IMG/VR virus record: IMGVR_UViG_3300033141_006329
Span: 124,001-188,000 of that record
Source: a virus
Reading direction: 5' to 3' (one strand)
Length of the DNA stretch: 64,000 nucleotides
Shown here in pieces: positions 49,805-58,676 of this stretch; the stretch's first letter is position 1, and each line of letters starts with the position of its first letter. The position numbers were made by a program, and so were the translations under genes. The notes beneath the pieces are model-generated. The model was not told the DNA's origin. It saw only the letters and a list, made by a program, of their open reading frames with translations, and ran no database searches.

Positions 49805-50998
49805 ATGGTTAGTTGTAAATTATGCGGTAAAAAATTTGAAACTTTAAGAGGTGTTGCTACGCATCTAAGATTTTGTAAAAAGAATCTGAATGAAATGAAA
49901 ATTGTAGATTATTATAATCAATTTATAAAACAAGGTATTGAAGGAAAGTGTGTACTGTGTGGAAAATATACTAGATTTAACGGATTAGATATAGGTTTTT
50001 CTACGTATTGTGGGAGTCGATGTGCAGCACTTGGTGTAAATAAAGGATTAAAGGCAAATCCCAGAATAAATGAACCAAAAAAGAAATCGGTTATCTGCAA
50101 AATGTGTAATAAAAAATTAAACAATATAAATAGCTTGGGGAACCATCTTAAATATTGTAAATCTAATATTGATAGATTAAATTCAAACCAATATTATAAT
50201 AAATATATAAAGAAAGATGATGAAGAATTATGTAAAACATGTGGAAATGTTACTAAATTCAAAGGTCTGGAGAAAGGTTATGATGCATATTGTAGTAAGA
50301 TTTGTTCAAACAGAGATAGACCGATTTCAGAAAAATTAAATAATACTATTATGTATACAGATAGATTACAAAAAATTGGACTTGAACCTATATATGAAGG
50401 TGAATATTTTACCGGACGCCAAGAGATAGAATTCAAGTGTTCAAAATGTAGTCGTATATTTAAAAATTATACATTTAATATATTAAAAATTAGAAACAAA
50501 TGTCCATTTTGTACAGATAAAAGTAGATCAATATCTGAAAGATTAATATATTCATATCTAAAACATAAATTTCATAAATATAATGTTTATAACAATTATA
50601 AAAAATTATTATATCCATTTGAAATAGATATAATAATGCCTTCTCTTAATATATCTTTAGAATATAATGGTCTTTATTATCATTCAAGTCAAAATTCTCA
50701 AAATAGAGATTTGTGGAAATCACATGGATGCATCAAAAATAATTTCAAGCATGTGGTTATATGGGAAGACGAGTTTAATATACATAATAAAGATTATAAA
50801 TTTATAGATACCATAATAAAAAATGCTATGGAATGTGATGTTAAAAAATACATGAAAAATACAAAATATTTTACAACATTTCCTATCAGTATAGCCGATA
50901 TAGACAACTTCGATAAAACTAAAAGATTTAAACTTTTACAGTTGAGTGAATGTAATAAAAACTTTAAAAGACCTCCAAGATCATTATTCGTCCCATAA
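49805..50998 (+). CDS. Zinc-finger homing-type endonuclease (EDxHD-like)
   Basis: A 397-aa protein. The N-terminal half has paired zinc fingers (CKLCGKKFETLRGVATHLRF; CKMCNKKLNNINSLGNHLKY; CSKCSRIFKN; CPFCTDKSRS). The C-terminal third has a Vsr/EDxHD-type core: YPFEIDIIMPSLNISLEYNG, then YYHS, then HVVIWEDEF. The fold is inferred from the spacing of these acidic and His residues. It has its own late motif and terminator, so it is an independent mobile gene between tail genes. Confidence 0.78.
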   Translation: MVSCKLCGKKFETLRGVATHLRFCKKNLNEMKIVDYYNQFIKQGIEGKCVLCGKYTRFNGLDIGFSTYCGSRCAALGVNKGLKANPRINEPKKKSVICKMCNKKLNNINSLGNHLKYCKSNIDRLNSNQYYNKYIKKDDEELCKTCGNVTKFKGLEKGYDAYCSKICSNRDRPISEKLNNTIMYTDRLQKIGLEPIYEGEYFTGRQEIEFKCSKCSRIFKNYTFNILKIRNKCPFCTDKSRSISERLIYSYLKHKFHKYNVYNNYKKLLYPFEIDIIMPSLNISLEYNGLYYHSSQNSQNRDLWKSHGCIKNNFKHVVIWEDEFNIHNKDYKFIDTIIKNAMECDVKKYMKNTKYFTTFPISIADIDNFDKTKRFKLLQLSECNKNFKRPPRSLFVP

Positions 50999-51025
50999 TT
51001 TCTAAAAATAATCAAAAAGATATTA

Positions 51026-51053
51026 GGGAGGGGCTTTCGCCCCTTCCTTTTTA
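51026..51053. terminator. Bidirectional terminator
   Basis: GGGAGGGGC pairs with GCCCCTTCC around TTTC, followed by TTTTTA; A-rich sequence upstream serves the - strand. It lies between convergent genes. Confidence 0.85.
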
Positions 51054-51791
51054 TCCAACCATTTCTCCGGATCCTAACCGTATATCCCAAGAATACTTCC
51101 CACTTATATCCGATAGTTCATCGCTTATTTGATCTTTACTTTTAACCACAACTCCGCTAAAACATCCTAACGCAGTGTCTTGAAAACAACCTCTAATATG
51201 TTCGAATTGTGTCATATAGATCTCCTCTTGTATTGACTTGTTAATAGATAAATCGTTAAATATATCAATCAATGATGGTTTCTTAAAATCTATCCATACA
51301 TAATTTATGATACTTTCTGCTTCACCTTTAGTCGCACAATACTCATCCTCAAGAAGTTTCTCCTGAAGATCTTTCCTAGTAACTAGACATAAATCTCTAT
51401 CATTTGAACCACAGATATTAGATATAAGTTCTCTGGGATTTATACTTATATTAAATTTCTTCACCAACTCATGTAAAATAATACACATAGTCTCTGCTTT
51501 ATCGTATTCTATTCTACGCAATAACCCAATTGCTCTCTGCCCTGGTTTTATTATCAATGCCTCTATACCTTCCGCCGATATAAATTTAATGGAAGGAATA
51601 ATATTAATATTCAAATTATTACCTAAAACTTTTAAAGGATATTTAGTATACAAATCAAAATTTTCCGGAACATTAAAACTGACGGTTATAGGTGAATTAT
51701 TATATTTTATTGAACACACCTTCAGCCAATCAGCAACAGCAGAATAATTAGGAGAAGTTAAGCATACATTAAAGTCCTCTAAACATGTCAT
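51051..51791 (-). CDS. Unknown protein coupled to LRR gene
   Basis: A 246-aa protein I do not recognise. It has a strand-rich first half (ITVSFNVPENFDLYTKYPL), helices in the second half, and scattered Cys with no zinc pattern. Its ATG lies inside the LRR gene's 3' end, where AGGAGGACAAAG serves as ribosome site. The pair therefore forms one unit, comparable to the LRR-endonuclease pair at 54535-56639. Confidence 0.65.
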   Translation of the reverse strand: MTCLEDFNVCLTSPNYSAVADWLKVCSIKYNNSPITVSFNVPENFDLYTKYPLKVLGNNLNINIIPSIKFISAEGIEALIIKPGQRAIGLLRRIEYDKAETMCIILHELVKKFNISINPRELISNICGSNDRDLCLVTRKDLQEKLLEDEYCATKGEAESIINYVWIDFKKPSLIDIFNDLSINKSIQEEIYMTQFEHIRGCFQDTALGCFSGVVVKSKDQISDELSDISGKYSWDIRLGSGEMVG

Positions 51792-52584
51792 CTTTGTCCT
51801 CCTCTTCTACTAGTTCTGTCCCTAATAAATTTTCATCTACTCCTAAATTAAAATATTCAGGACAAGATGTAATAAACTCTTTTTGTATAACTTCTTTGGT
51901 TTTGAATAAACCTTCAGTCATTAACATTTCCTCTACTATTGTGATAGCATCATTTATAGATATATTCTTAATATGAGATACTCTGGGTAGAAGACTGAAT
52001 ACAATGCGATCAGAACTATGCCTAGTGTGAGTTTTTATTTCAACTCCACCAAAAACTGCCATTATGAAAATATCACCACCTACTAAATTTACTACAAATT
52101 CATCATCCAACCAAGTGTATCTTTTAGATATAAAGGGTTTACCATTGAAGGTTTTTAAATTTGGTAGAGCTTTTAAAATATAGGATTGATGAAAAGGTAT
52201 ATCTGCATAGAGATGAACTAAATTTTTCAAATTACATAATGGAAGATAATTGTTGATACTATTGTTAGATATGTTTAGATATTGTAGAGTAGTCATATCT
52301 TTTAAGGGTGCTATATCACCTATACAGTTACTATACAAATCAATATGTTCTAAAGGAAGATTTTCTAAGGGTGTTAAATCACAAGCATACCCATTCTGCA
52401 TCCTAAGAGATATTAAATTTCTACATTTATGTAATCCTGTAAGATTAGTAATATTATCCTTTATTATTAATGATTTAACTTTTAAAAAATCCTCTTTAGT
52501 CAGTTTATGCATACAACTTAAACCAAGCATATGTTGTATACAACGCTTCATTACAGGATTAAGTGTTTTATATTTGTGTGTCAT
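51769..52584 (-). CDS. Leucine-rich-repeat protein
   Basis: A 271-aa protein from the ATG at 52584 (MTHKYKTLNPVMKRCI) with ATGGAGGAAATAA upstream; the frame to 52737 crosses the sheath promoter. LRR units span residues about 25-140 (FLKVKSLIIKDNITNLTGLH, LENLPLEHIDLYSNCIGDI, MTTLQYLNISNNSINNYLPL, LKNLVHLYADIP). The C-terminal 110 aa (FIMAVFGGVEIKT, SINDAITIVEEMLM) may be a diverged array-type domain but match poorly. Confidence 0.8.
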   Translation of the reverse strand: MTHKYKTLNPVMKRCIQHMLGLSCMHKLTKEDFLKVKSLIIKDNITNLTGLHKCRNLISLRMQNGYACDLTPLENLPLEHIDLYSNCIGDIAPLKDMTTLQYLNISNNSINNYLPLCNLKNLVHLYADIPFHQSYILKALPNLKTFNGKPFISKRYTWLDDEFVVNLVGGDIFIMAVFGGVEIKTHTRHSSDRIVFSLLPRVSHIKNISINDAITIVEEMLMTEGLFKTKEVIQKEFITSCPEYFNLGVDENLLGTELVEEEDKDDMFRGL

Positions 52585-52677
52585 TTTTATTTCCTCCATT
52601 TTTAAATTTTTTAAAACCACCTTTATATATCTGTTTTTTAATGAGTTCCTCCTATTCAATCCAAACCCTTTTATAAA

Positions 52678-52696
52678 GGACAAATTAAAAAGACTA
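52678..52696 (+). promoter_or_regulatory. Late motif variant GGACAAATTAAAAAGACTA
   Basis: GGACAAATT variant, 76 bases before the sheath ATG at 52754, in the divergent region next to the LRR gene. Confidence 0.5.
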
Positions 52697-52753
52697 GGAT
52701 AAACGTTTAGGATGATAATCCTATTTAAAACACTCATAAAAAAGGAGATTATA

Positions 52754-54448
52754 ATGGCTCATGTAGCACCCGGTGTATACACCAAGATAATTGACCTTTC
52801 CGAATATGTTGCAGGAATTCCCTCTACTATAGGGTTCCTACCAATCATATGCGAACAAGGTCCAGACAATCAGTTAATTCAAACTAATGCTAAGGATTTC
52901 TATGTTGATTTTGGCGAACCTAACATTAGTTATGCAGGAAAAGCAGCAGGACAAGGTCCTTATATTGCAGGATCTTATCTAAGAGAAAGTGATTCTCTTT
53001 ATGTAATCAGGTGTTTACCTGAAGATGCTAATTTTTCGAACTTAAGTATTTTAGCGGAAGCAGAAGGCGGCTATGGGGCGGATTCCACATCAGATGTAAC
53101 CATTGATAGTGATACTGGTATTAACACAACTGGTGAGCTAGAAACATTACTAACGAGCGGTGACGCATGTATAGTTTTTTACGGAGTAGGAAGAGGAGAT
53201 TTTTATAATAATTTCCAAGTTAGTATAAGCAAACATTCTAATCCACAACTATCTGATCCTGCAATTATGGGTCATTATGATATGGTTTATGTGCTGGATT
53301 TATATAAGAGACAATCTGAGGATGATGAGGATGGTTTACCACAGTATGAAATCATATCTTCCTTTGAGGTATCATTTAATCCTGTCCGGCTAGATGCGAG
53401 TGGAGAAAGTATGTTCATCGGGGATATCATAGATAGATATAGTCGATATGTAAAATGCGTTGTTGATAGAGATAAATGTGGCGTAGCCGTTAATGCTGGA
53501 CATGCCGATTTTTCTCAACCATTTGTATCAGGTGCTATTAATCTGGACAATGGCGATGTGGGTAGCCTTTTTACTGCGACTGGTATTGACCTTGATGTTG
53601 CGAAGCAAATATTAGGTAAGGCTTATACAGGTACTTTACCTAAGACTCAGACAGGACTTTACGTTGACGAAGTTTTGGATACAGAAGATGTCTATTTTAC
53701 TATCGTTTTGGATGGTGGATATGCAACGGATGTAAAGAGTCAGATATATACGCTAGTCCAAACTAGGAAGGATTGTGTTGCCCTGATTGATAACGGCGAC
53801 AATACAACTCCTGCTAATGCTATAGTAGCTCGTGATGATAACCATACTTATAATACTAAGTATATGGCATTATATGAGAGCTACAGTAAAATATACGATA
53901 CTTATACCGGACGTGATATATGGGTCAGCCCAATATATCATATGGCTAATATCGTTCCTTATACTGATAATGTAGCTGAGGTTTGGTGGGCACCTGCAGG
54001 ATTTAATAGAGCCACTATCGGAACTATTAAGGAACTGCGTTATAGCCCCCGTCTAGGAGAGAGAGATAATTTTTACTTAAAACAAATAAATCCAATCGTG
54101 AAATTTAATGTTGGGTATACAGTGTTTTCACAATTAACCACACAGAAGAGACCAAGTGCATTACAAGATTTAAATATCATACGTTTAGTGCTATATTGCA
54201 AAAGGGCCATAGAACAATTTGCCAAATTTTTTATTTTTGAGCAAAATGATGCCCTCACATGGTCATCAATTTCTATACAAGTAAATAAATTCTTAAAAGT
54301 TATACAAGATAAGAGAGGTTTGTATAGTTACAGTGTTGATGTTGGGGCCTCAGAATATGAGTTAAAAAGCAAGCAAATACATCTGAACGTTACCCTTGAA
54401 CCTACCCGCGTGGTGGAACAAATTTATCTAAATTTCTTCATTAAGTAA
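52754..54448 (+). CDS. Contractile tail sheath protein, gp18-like
   Basis: A 564-aa protein. The ATG at 52754 is preceded by AAAGGAGATTATA, so the earlier in-frame start at 52712 is unlikely. The start MAHVAPGVYTKIIDLSEYV and the C-terminal DVGASEYELKSKQIHLNVTL, then PTRVVEQIYLNFFIK, are typical of T4-type sheath subunits. Subunits form the contractile tube around the tail tube. A terminator follows; the tube gene is not in this stretch. Confidence 0.9.
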   Translation: MAHVAPGVYTKIIDLSEYVAGIPSTIGFLPIICEQGPDNQLIQTNAKDFYVDFGEPNISYAGKAAGQGPYIAGSYLRESDSLYVIRCLPEDANFSNLSILAEAEGGYGADSTSDVTIDSDTGINTTGELETLLTSGDACIVFYGVGRGDFYNNFQVSISKHSNPQLSDPAIMGHYDMVYVLDLYKRQSEDDEDGLPQYEIISSFEVSFNPVRLDASGESMFIGDIIDRYSRYVKCVVDRDKCGVAVNAGHADFSQPFVSGAINLDNGDVGSLFTATGIDLDVAKQILGKAYTGTLPKTQTGLYVDEVLDTEDVYFTIVLDGGYATDVKSQIYTLVQTRKDCVALIDNGDNTTPANAIVARDDNHTYNTKYMALYESYSKIYDTYTGRDIWVSPIYHMANIVPYTDNVAEVWWAPAGFNRATIGTIKELRYSPRLGERDNFYLKQINPIVKFNVGYTVFSQLTTQKRPSALQDLNIIRLVLYCKRAIEQFAKFFIFEQNDALTWSSISIQVNKFLKVIQDKRGLYSYSVDVGASEYELKSKQIHLNVTLEPTRVVEQIYLNFFIK

Positions 54449-54467
54449 AATAATCAAAATTTAATAA

Positions 54468-54499
54468 AAAGGGAGAGCAATATTACTCTCCCTTTTTTC
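54468..54499. terminator. Bidirectional terminator
   Basis: GGGAGAG pairs with CTCTCCC around an 8-base loop, flanked by AAAAA and TTTTTT. It separates the sheath gene from the convergent endonuclease. Confidence 0.88.
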
Positions 54500-54534
54500 T
54501 TCGTTATAAAATTACATTCTCTTTCAAAAACCTA

Positions 54535-55644
54535 TTATTCCATTAAAATCTTTTTAAATTCTTTATCATTTATATCTAAAATACTACCTTTTTTATTAAC
54601 TTTAATTCTAATAAATCTACAACCCAACTCTTTAATTATTTCTTTCTGTCTTCTAACATCTTCAAGTTTGAGACACCCTCCCAGATAATGGTGAGACTCG
54701 TCTATTTCTATAGCAATATTTCTTTTCTTATCATACCCATCTAGAAAATACCCAATGACTCTATATTCACCACCCCTCTCAGCATGCTGAAAATCAAATC
54801 CTTTATCATTTAGAATTTCTATTATATGGCAACCCTTAGAATTATAATAGGGAGTCACTTGACCATTACAATTTTCAATTTTAGATAATGTCATTTCCCT
54901 TCTCTGTAGTCGAAATTCTTTTGTTTTTGAATAACTGTCTACACCATATTTTTTTAAACAAGTTTGTTTTCTATTAATTATTGCTTCGGGACTAAGTAAT
55001 ATTGCAGCCGCATCTCTATCTAAAGAAGCACAACTAATATTACAATAACTATCAACTGCAAAACCCTTAATAAGACTAATAAATTTGGTAGCATTATTAC
55101 AACTGTCTCTTTTACATTTTGAAGGTTTACCTCCTAAATATTTGATATGATATTCTTCCAGCTCTTTGTCACCAAATCGATGTATACCATTATGAATAGA
55201 AAGATGTTTAGATAAATCATATTTATTTTCAAATCTTTTCTCAATACTATTCTCTAAACAAATCATACAAACTTCTGGTAGTTCATAATATCCTTCCTCT
55301 ATTTTCTTATGTTCTGCTTTATCCTTCCAGTTTTTAGATCTAATTTTCTTGGAGTCAGGGTTTAGATTTCTACAATGTTTACAATATTGATTACCGCTAT
55401 TGCTTTTATTTGCCCGGTAACCATTATTTGTCTCATAAAAACTCATCTCCCCACCACAAACACAACAATATTTTTCTTTCTTTAATTCATTAGGGTTATC
55501 TATAATATAAACATCAAAATATTTATTTTTTATATTTTTCAAACCCTGAATATTATGTGCATTTCTTAAATGTTGTGCCAAACCATTTGCATTTGCAACC
55601 AGTTTTCCACATATTGCACATTTAGTTTTAAATTCTTCTCTCAT
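54535..55644 (-). CDS. Homing-type endonuclease, CxxC fingers plus Vsr-like domain
   Basis: A 369-aa protein with zinc fingers CAICGKLVANANGLAQHLRN, CCVCGGEMSF and CMICLENSIEKR, a CLKKYGVDSYSKTKEFRLQR repeat, then the nuclease core (YFLDGYDKKRNIAIEIDESH, RRQKEIIKELGCRFIRIKVN). The same core occurs at 57611. Its ATG overlaps the upstream LRR gene's stop by four bases, so the LRR and the nuclease are translated together. Confidence 0.78.
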   Translation of the reverse strand: MREEFKTKCAICGKLVANANGLAQHLRNAHNIQGLKNIKNKYFDVYIIDNPNELKKEKYCCVCGGEMSFYETNNGYRANKSNSGNQYCKHCRNLNPDSKKIRSKNWKDKAEHKKIEEGYYELPEVCMICLENSIEKRFENKYDLSKHLSIHNGIHRFGDKELEEYHIKYLGGKPSKCKRDSCNNATKFISLIKGFAVDSYCNISCASLDRDAAAILLSPEAIINRKQTCLKKYGVDSYSKTKEFRLQRREMTLSKIENCNGQVTPYYNSKGCHIIEILNDKGFDFQHAERGGEYRVIGYFLDGYDKKRNIAIEIDESHHYLGGCLKLEDVRRQKEIIKELGCRFIRIKVNKKGSILDINDKEFKKILME

Positions 55645-56639
55645 ATACTACTTCCTTTAAACAACTCACTCTCAAAATCAAAACTAATAACAGGATTATC
55701 CTTAAGATAAGTCTTGAGTTTACATCTGCTCATACCTAAAATAAGAACCTTTAAAAAATCAAATAATTCATATAAATTCACATCTTTGATGGTTGAATGT
55801 ATATTTTCATCATTATCCTCAGGAGAATATAAAATTTCCCAATATAATTTCGACATAGGATAAATTGTCAATATAGAATAAATCTCACCATAATATTCAT
55901 GTGTTTCTTCCAACCACCATCTCTTCAAATTAGGTTGTGTGGCCCACACTACTCCATTTATAAATACATTATCATAGTTTATACGGTTTAGCCCAGAAAC
56001 ATTATATAATTTTTTAACGATGTCATTTGAAATTCCACTGCCTTCATAATCAATATCCAATTCAGTCAGCTTTGGTAACTGTTCTAATATACTTAAATCT
56101 AAGGAAGAATTATTTGGAATACCTAAATAACTCAATTTATCTAAATTAGAAATAGGATATACATTTTTTAATAATTCACAATATTGCAAATCCAATCTCC
56201 TCAATTTTAATAACCCACTGATTGGACATATATCAGTAATTGGATTATTGCTTAAATTCAATTCTTCTAAATTTAATAGATTTTCAATCCCGCATATTGT
56301 GGGAATTTTATTATCAGCAATGTATAAGTATTTTAAATTATATAGACATACTAACGGGGATATGTCCATAATTCTATTTGAAAATAAATCCAGTTTCTTC
56401 AGACTGATAAGATTTTTTAAAGGCTTTAAATCTGTTATTGTATTGTTAAACAAATCCAACTCTACCAAATTAATAAAATATTCTAATCCACCTATCGATT
56501 CTAATTTCTTTTCAGATAAATCTAATTTTGTTATACTCTCTACTTCATCCTTATATACAGGATCATCAGATCTTTTATTTAAAATTTCTTTTATAATATC
56601 TCTTAATTTTCCATATTCAAATTTCAATTCTTCTCTCAT
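55641..56639 (-). CDS. Leucine-rich-repeat protein with array-like C-terminus
   Basis: A 332-aa protein. LRR units, many with the LxxLxxLDLxxNxI pattern, span about 45-205 (LDLFNNTITDLKPLKNLISL, LDLFSNRIMDISPLVCLYNL, LNLSNNPITDICPISGLLKL, LGIPNNSSLDLSILEQL). Residues 225-332 keep the layout of the array domain (SILTIYPMSKLYWEI, LYELFDFLKVLILGMSRC, ISFDFESELFKGSSI). It has a GGACATACTAAAG motif upstream. Probably binds a protein partner; target unknown. Confidence 0.83.
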   Translation of the reverse strand: MREELKFEYGKLRDIIKEILNKRSDDPVYKDEVESITKLDLSEKKLESIGGLEYFINLVELDLFNNTITDLKPLKNLISLKKLDLFSNRIMDISPLVCLYNLKYLYIADNKIPTICGIENLLNLEELNLSNNPITDICPISGLLKLRRLDLQYCELLKNVYPISNLDKLSYLGIPNNSSLDLSILEQLPKLTELDIDYEGSGISNDIVKKLYNVSGLNRINYDNVFINGVVWATQPNLKRWWLEETHEYYGEIYSILTIYPMSKLYWEILYSPEDNDENIHSTIKDVNLYELFDFLKVLILGMSRCKLKTYLKDNPVISFDFESELFKGSSI

Positions 56640-56676
56640 AACCCAACTTTATTCCTTCCTCTCTATTTAACCTCTT

Positions 56677-56694
56677 GTTTTCTTTAGTATGTCC
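56677..56694 (-). promoter_or_regulatory. Late motif variant GGACATACTAAAGAAAAC
   Basis: One-base variant of the motif on the - strand, 38 bases upstream of the LRR gene's ATG at 56639. GAGAGGAAGGAAT follows as ribosome site. Confidence 0.45.
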
Positions 56695-56749
56695 TCTTCC
56701 TACTATGGTTTTCCATTCATTCTATCCTTTTTAATAGATTTTTTGGATA

Positions 56750-57136
56750 TCATGGGTGAATATCTACAAATGTTAGGCTATCTCCCGGCCGACCATGATA
56801 CCAAAACTGGTCACGTGTAGAATATTGATCTTTTTTGTATACAGCTTTGACGTGGTTGCGGAATTCCATATAGGTTTCGGGTTTATCATCTTCCCATTTA
56901 TATTTTATGTCATGTAAATCAGTAAAAAAGTATACTTTCCATGTTTTGTCAGTAACAACCTTACTTAGAATTTGGGCCAAACAATGATGACAATCTAGTA
57001 TAGATGGTGTAACATATATATTTTGAATTGTCCCACCAAATCTTGACCAAGTTATTCCTTCTACATATGCACATTGCCCCAAACTACTATATAGTAATAT
57101 AATTCCCAATAATATAATTATTATTTTTTCTTTCAT
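56750..57136 (-). CDS. Secreted protein with signal peptide
   Basis: A 128-aa protein. The N-terminus MKEKIIIILLGIILLYSSLG ends in QCAYVEG, a typical export signal; the Cys is not in a good lipobox. The mature part contains CHHCLAQI, giving a possible metal-binding or disulphide pair, and WKVYFFTDLHDIKYKWEDD. An exported phage protein could act in exclusion or lysis, but nothing specific is recognised. Confidence 0.68.
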   Translation of the reverse strand: MKEKIIIILLGIILLYSSLGQCAYVEGITWSRFGGTIQNIYVTPSILDCHHCLAQILSKVVTDKTWKVYFFTDLHDIKYKWEDDKPETYMEFRNHVKAVYKKDQYSTRDQFWYHGRPGDSLTFVDIHP

Positions 57137-57236
57137 TTTAAATCTCCTATTATGTTATGATTTTTATTTGCAATTTTCTTTCTCATCCATTCTTATTTTT
57201 TAATACATTTCACCATTATTTTAAAGATCCAGCATC

Positions 57237-57596
57237 TTATCTTTTCCGACACTTCTCTTTAATTTTCATTCTTAACTCTGGAGATGGGAATGGGTTTTCT
57301 ATACCATATTTTAGAGCTGTTGCTTTAATCTTCTCCTGAACCATATTCTTCTCCTTTTCAACCTTCAGTTCTTCCTGCTCCTTCTCATGTCCCCCACCAA
57401 ACCAATATTCATGCAGTTCTGTTTTTGCCTTTTCTACTGCTTTATTATATTCCTTAAGTTTATATTTATATATACTACTGCCCTTATCATCTCCAACAAA
57501 TTTATGGGTTGAAAAATCATATTCTTTTCCATAATGCTCTGATATGTATTCTTTTATTTTCTTCTGTGTTTTTGATCCATAGTCGTCACCTAACAT
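57237..57596 (-). CDS. Protein ending in one endonuclease-type repeat
   Basis: A 119-aa, charged and helical protein. The last 30 residues (ALKYGIENPFPSPELRMKIK) match the KYGVxxPxQSxEIKEKxK repeats of the endonuclease at 57611, its immediate upstream neighbour. It may be a repeat-bearing fragment of an endonuclease fused to another N-terminus. Function unknown. Confidence 0.62.
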   Translation of the reverse strand: MLGDDYGSKTQKKIKEYISEHYGKEYDFSTHKFVGDDKGSSIYKYKLKEYNKAVEKAKTELHEYWFGGGHEKEQEELKVEKEKNMVQEKIKATALKYGIENPFPSPELRMKIKEKCRKR

Positions 57597-57610
57597 TTTA
57601 AATTCTCCTT

Positions 57611-58621
57611 TTATTGTTTATAATTTTCCATCAAAATATTTTTAAATTCTTCATCGTCTACATCCAAGATATTATTATCTTTATCAACCTTAACTCTCAC
57701 AAATCTACACCCTAACTCCTCAGTTATCTCTTGTTGTCTTCTGATATCTTTCTTTTGACGATAATTATAAGAATGTTCGGGTTCATCTATCTCTATAGCT
57801 ATATTCTTTTCCTCATCATAACCATCCAAAAAGTATCCTATAACTCTATACTCACCACCATTTTCAGCATGTTGAAAATTAAAACCATTATCATTCAAAT
57901 TTTCAATTATGTTGCAACCGCTTGGATTGTAGAGAGGTAAAATCTGACCATGACAATTTTTTATCCTTCTTAAATAACTATCACGGGCTCGTTGACGATT
58001 TTCTTTTGTTTTGGCGTAACAAACTTCACCATATTTTCTTAAACAAGTTTTTATAATTTTTTCTTTAATCATTTCTGATTGTAGTGAACACCCCACACCA
58101 TATTTTTTAAAACAAGTTTTTTTTACTTTCAATTTGAACCATATTGTCTGAGAGGGGTGTTCTACGTTATATTTTTTCAAACAAGTCTTTTTTATTTTAT
58201 CCTGTATTTCATCATATTTTTCTAAACAAGTTTGTCTAAGTTTTTCTCTTACCTCTTCGATTTGTAACGGACAACATACGCCATGGTTTTTAAAACAAGT
58301 CTTTTTCTTTTTTTCTTTTATTTCCTTAGACTGTGACGGATTTTCTACACCTCTATTTCTCATATTAGTTTGTTTCTTTTTTTCTTTTATTTCTTTAGAC
58401 TGTGAGGGATGTTCTACATTATGATTTTCTAAACAAGTTTGTCTACGGTTTTCTCTTACCTCTTTTGTCCATGCTCTTTGTTTTATTTTTTTTCTTGTTT
58501 CTGGACATTTACTTTGATTGGTTTCACAACACCACTTACCATTCTTAAACCTATGCTTCGCTTCCCTGCCACATCCATACTCACACAACCTTACATTCTC
58601 TTTAACCTTAACTTCTTCCAT
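57611..58621 (-). CDS. Homing-type endonuclease with KYGVxxPSQS repeats
   Basis: A 336-aa protein. It starts with a short zinc module (CEYGCGREAKHRFKNGKWCC). Seven or so repeats of about 25-28 aa follow (CLENHNVEHPSQSKEIKEKK, CFKNHGVCCPLQIEEVREKL, CLKKYNVEHPSQTIWFKLKV), a module known from phage endonucleases. The C-terminal core is GYDEEKNIAIEIDEPEHSYN with QKKDIRRQQEITEELGCRFV. It is closest to the protein at 54535 in this window. Confidence 0.78.
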   Translation of the reverse strand: MEEVKVKENVRLCEYGCGREAKHRFKNGKWCCETNQSKCPETRKKIKQRAWTKEVRENRRQTCLENHNVEHPSQSKEIKEKKKQTNMRNRGVENPSQSKEIKEKKKKTCFKNHGVCCPLQIEEVREKLRQTCLEKYDEIQDKIKKTCLKKYNVEHPSQTIWFKLKVKKTCFKKYGVGCSLQSEMIKEKIIKTCLRKYGEVCYAKTKENRQRARDSYLRRIKNCHGQILPLYNPSGCNIIENLNDNGFNFQHAENGGEYRVIGYFLDGYDEEKNIAIEIDEPEHSYNYRQKKDIRRQQEITEELGCRFVRVKVDKDNNILDVDDEEFKNILMENYKQ

Positions 58622-58676
58622 AATTTATTCCTCTCTATTCTTCCTCTCGTATCCTTCCTACAAAATTAGATTTTCC

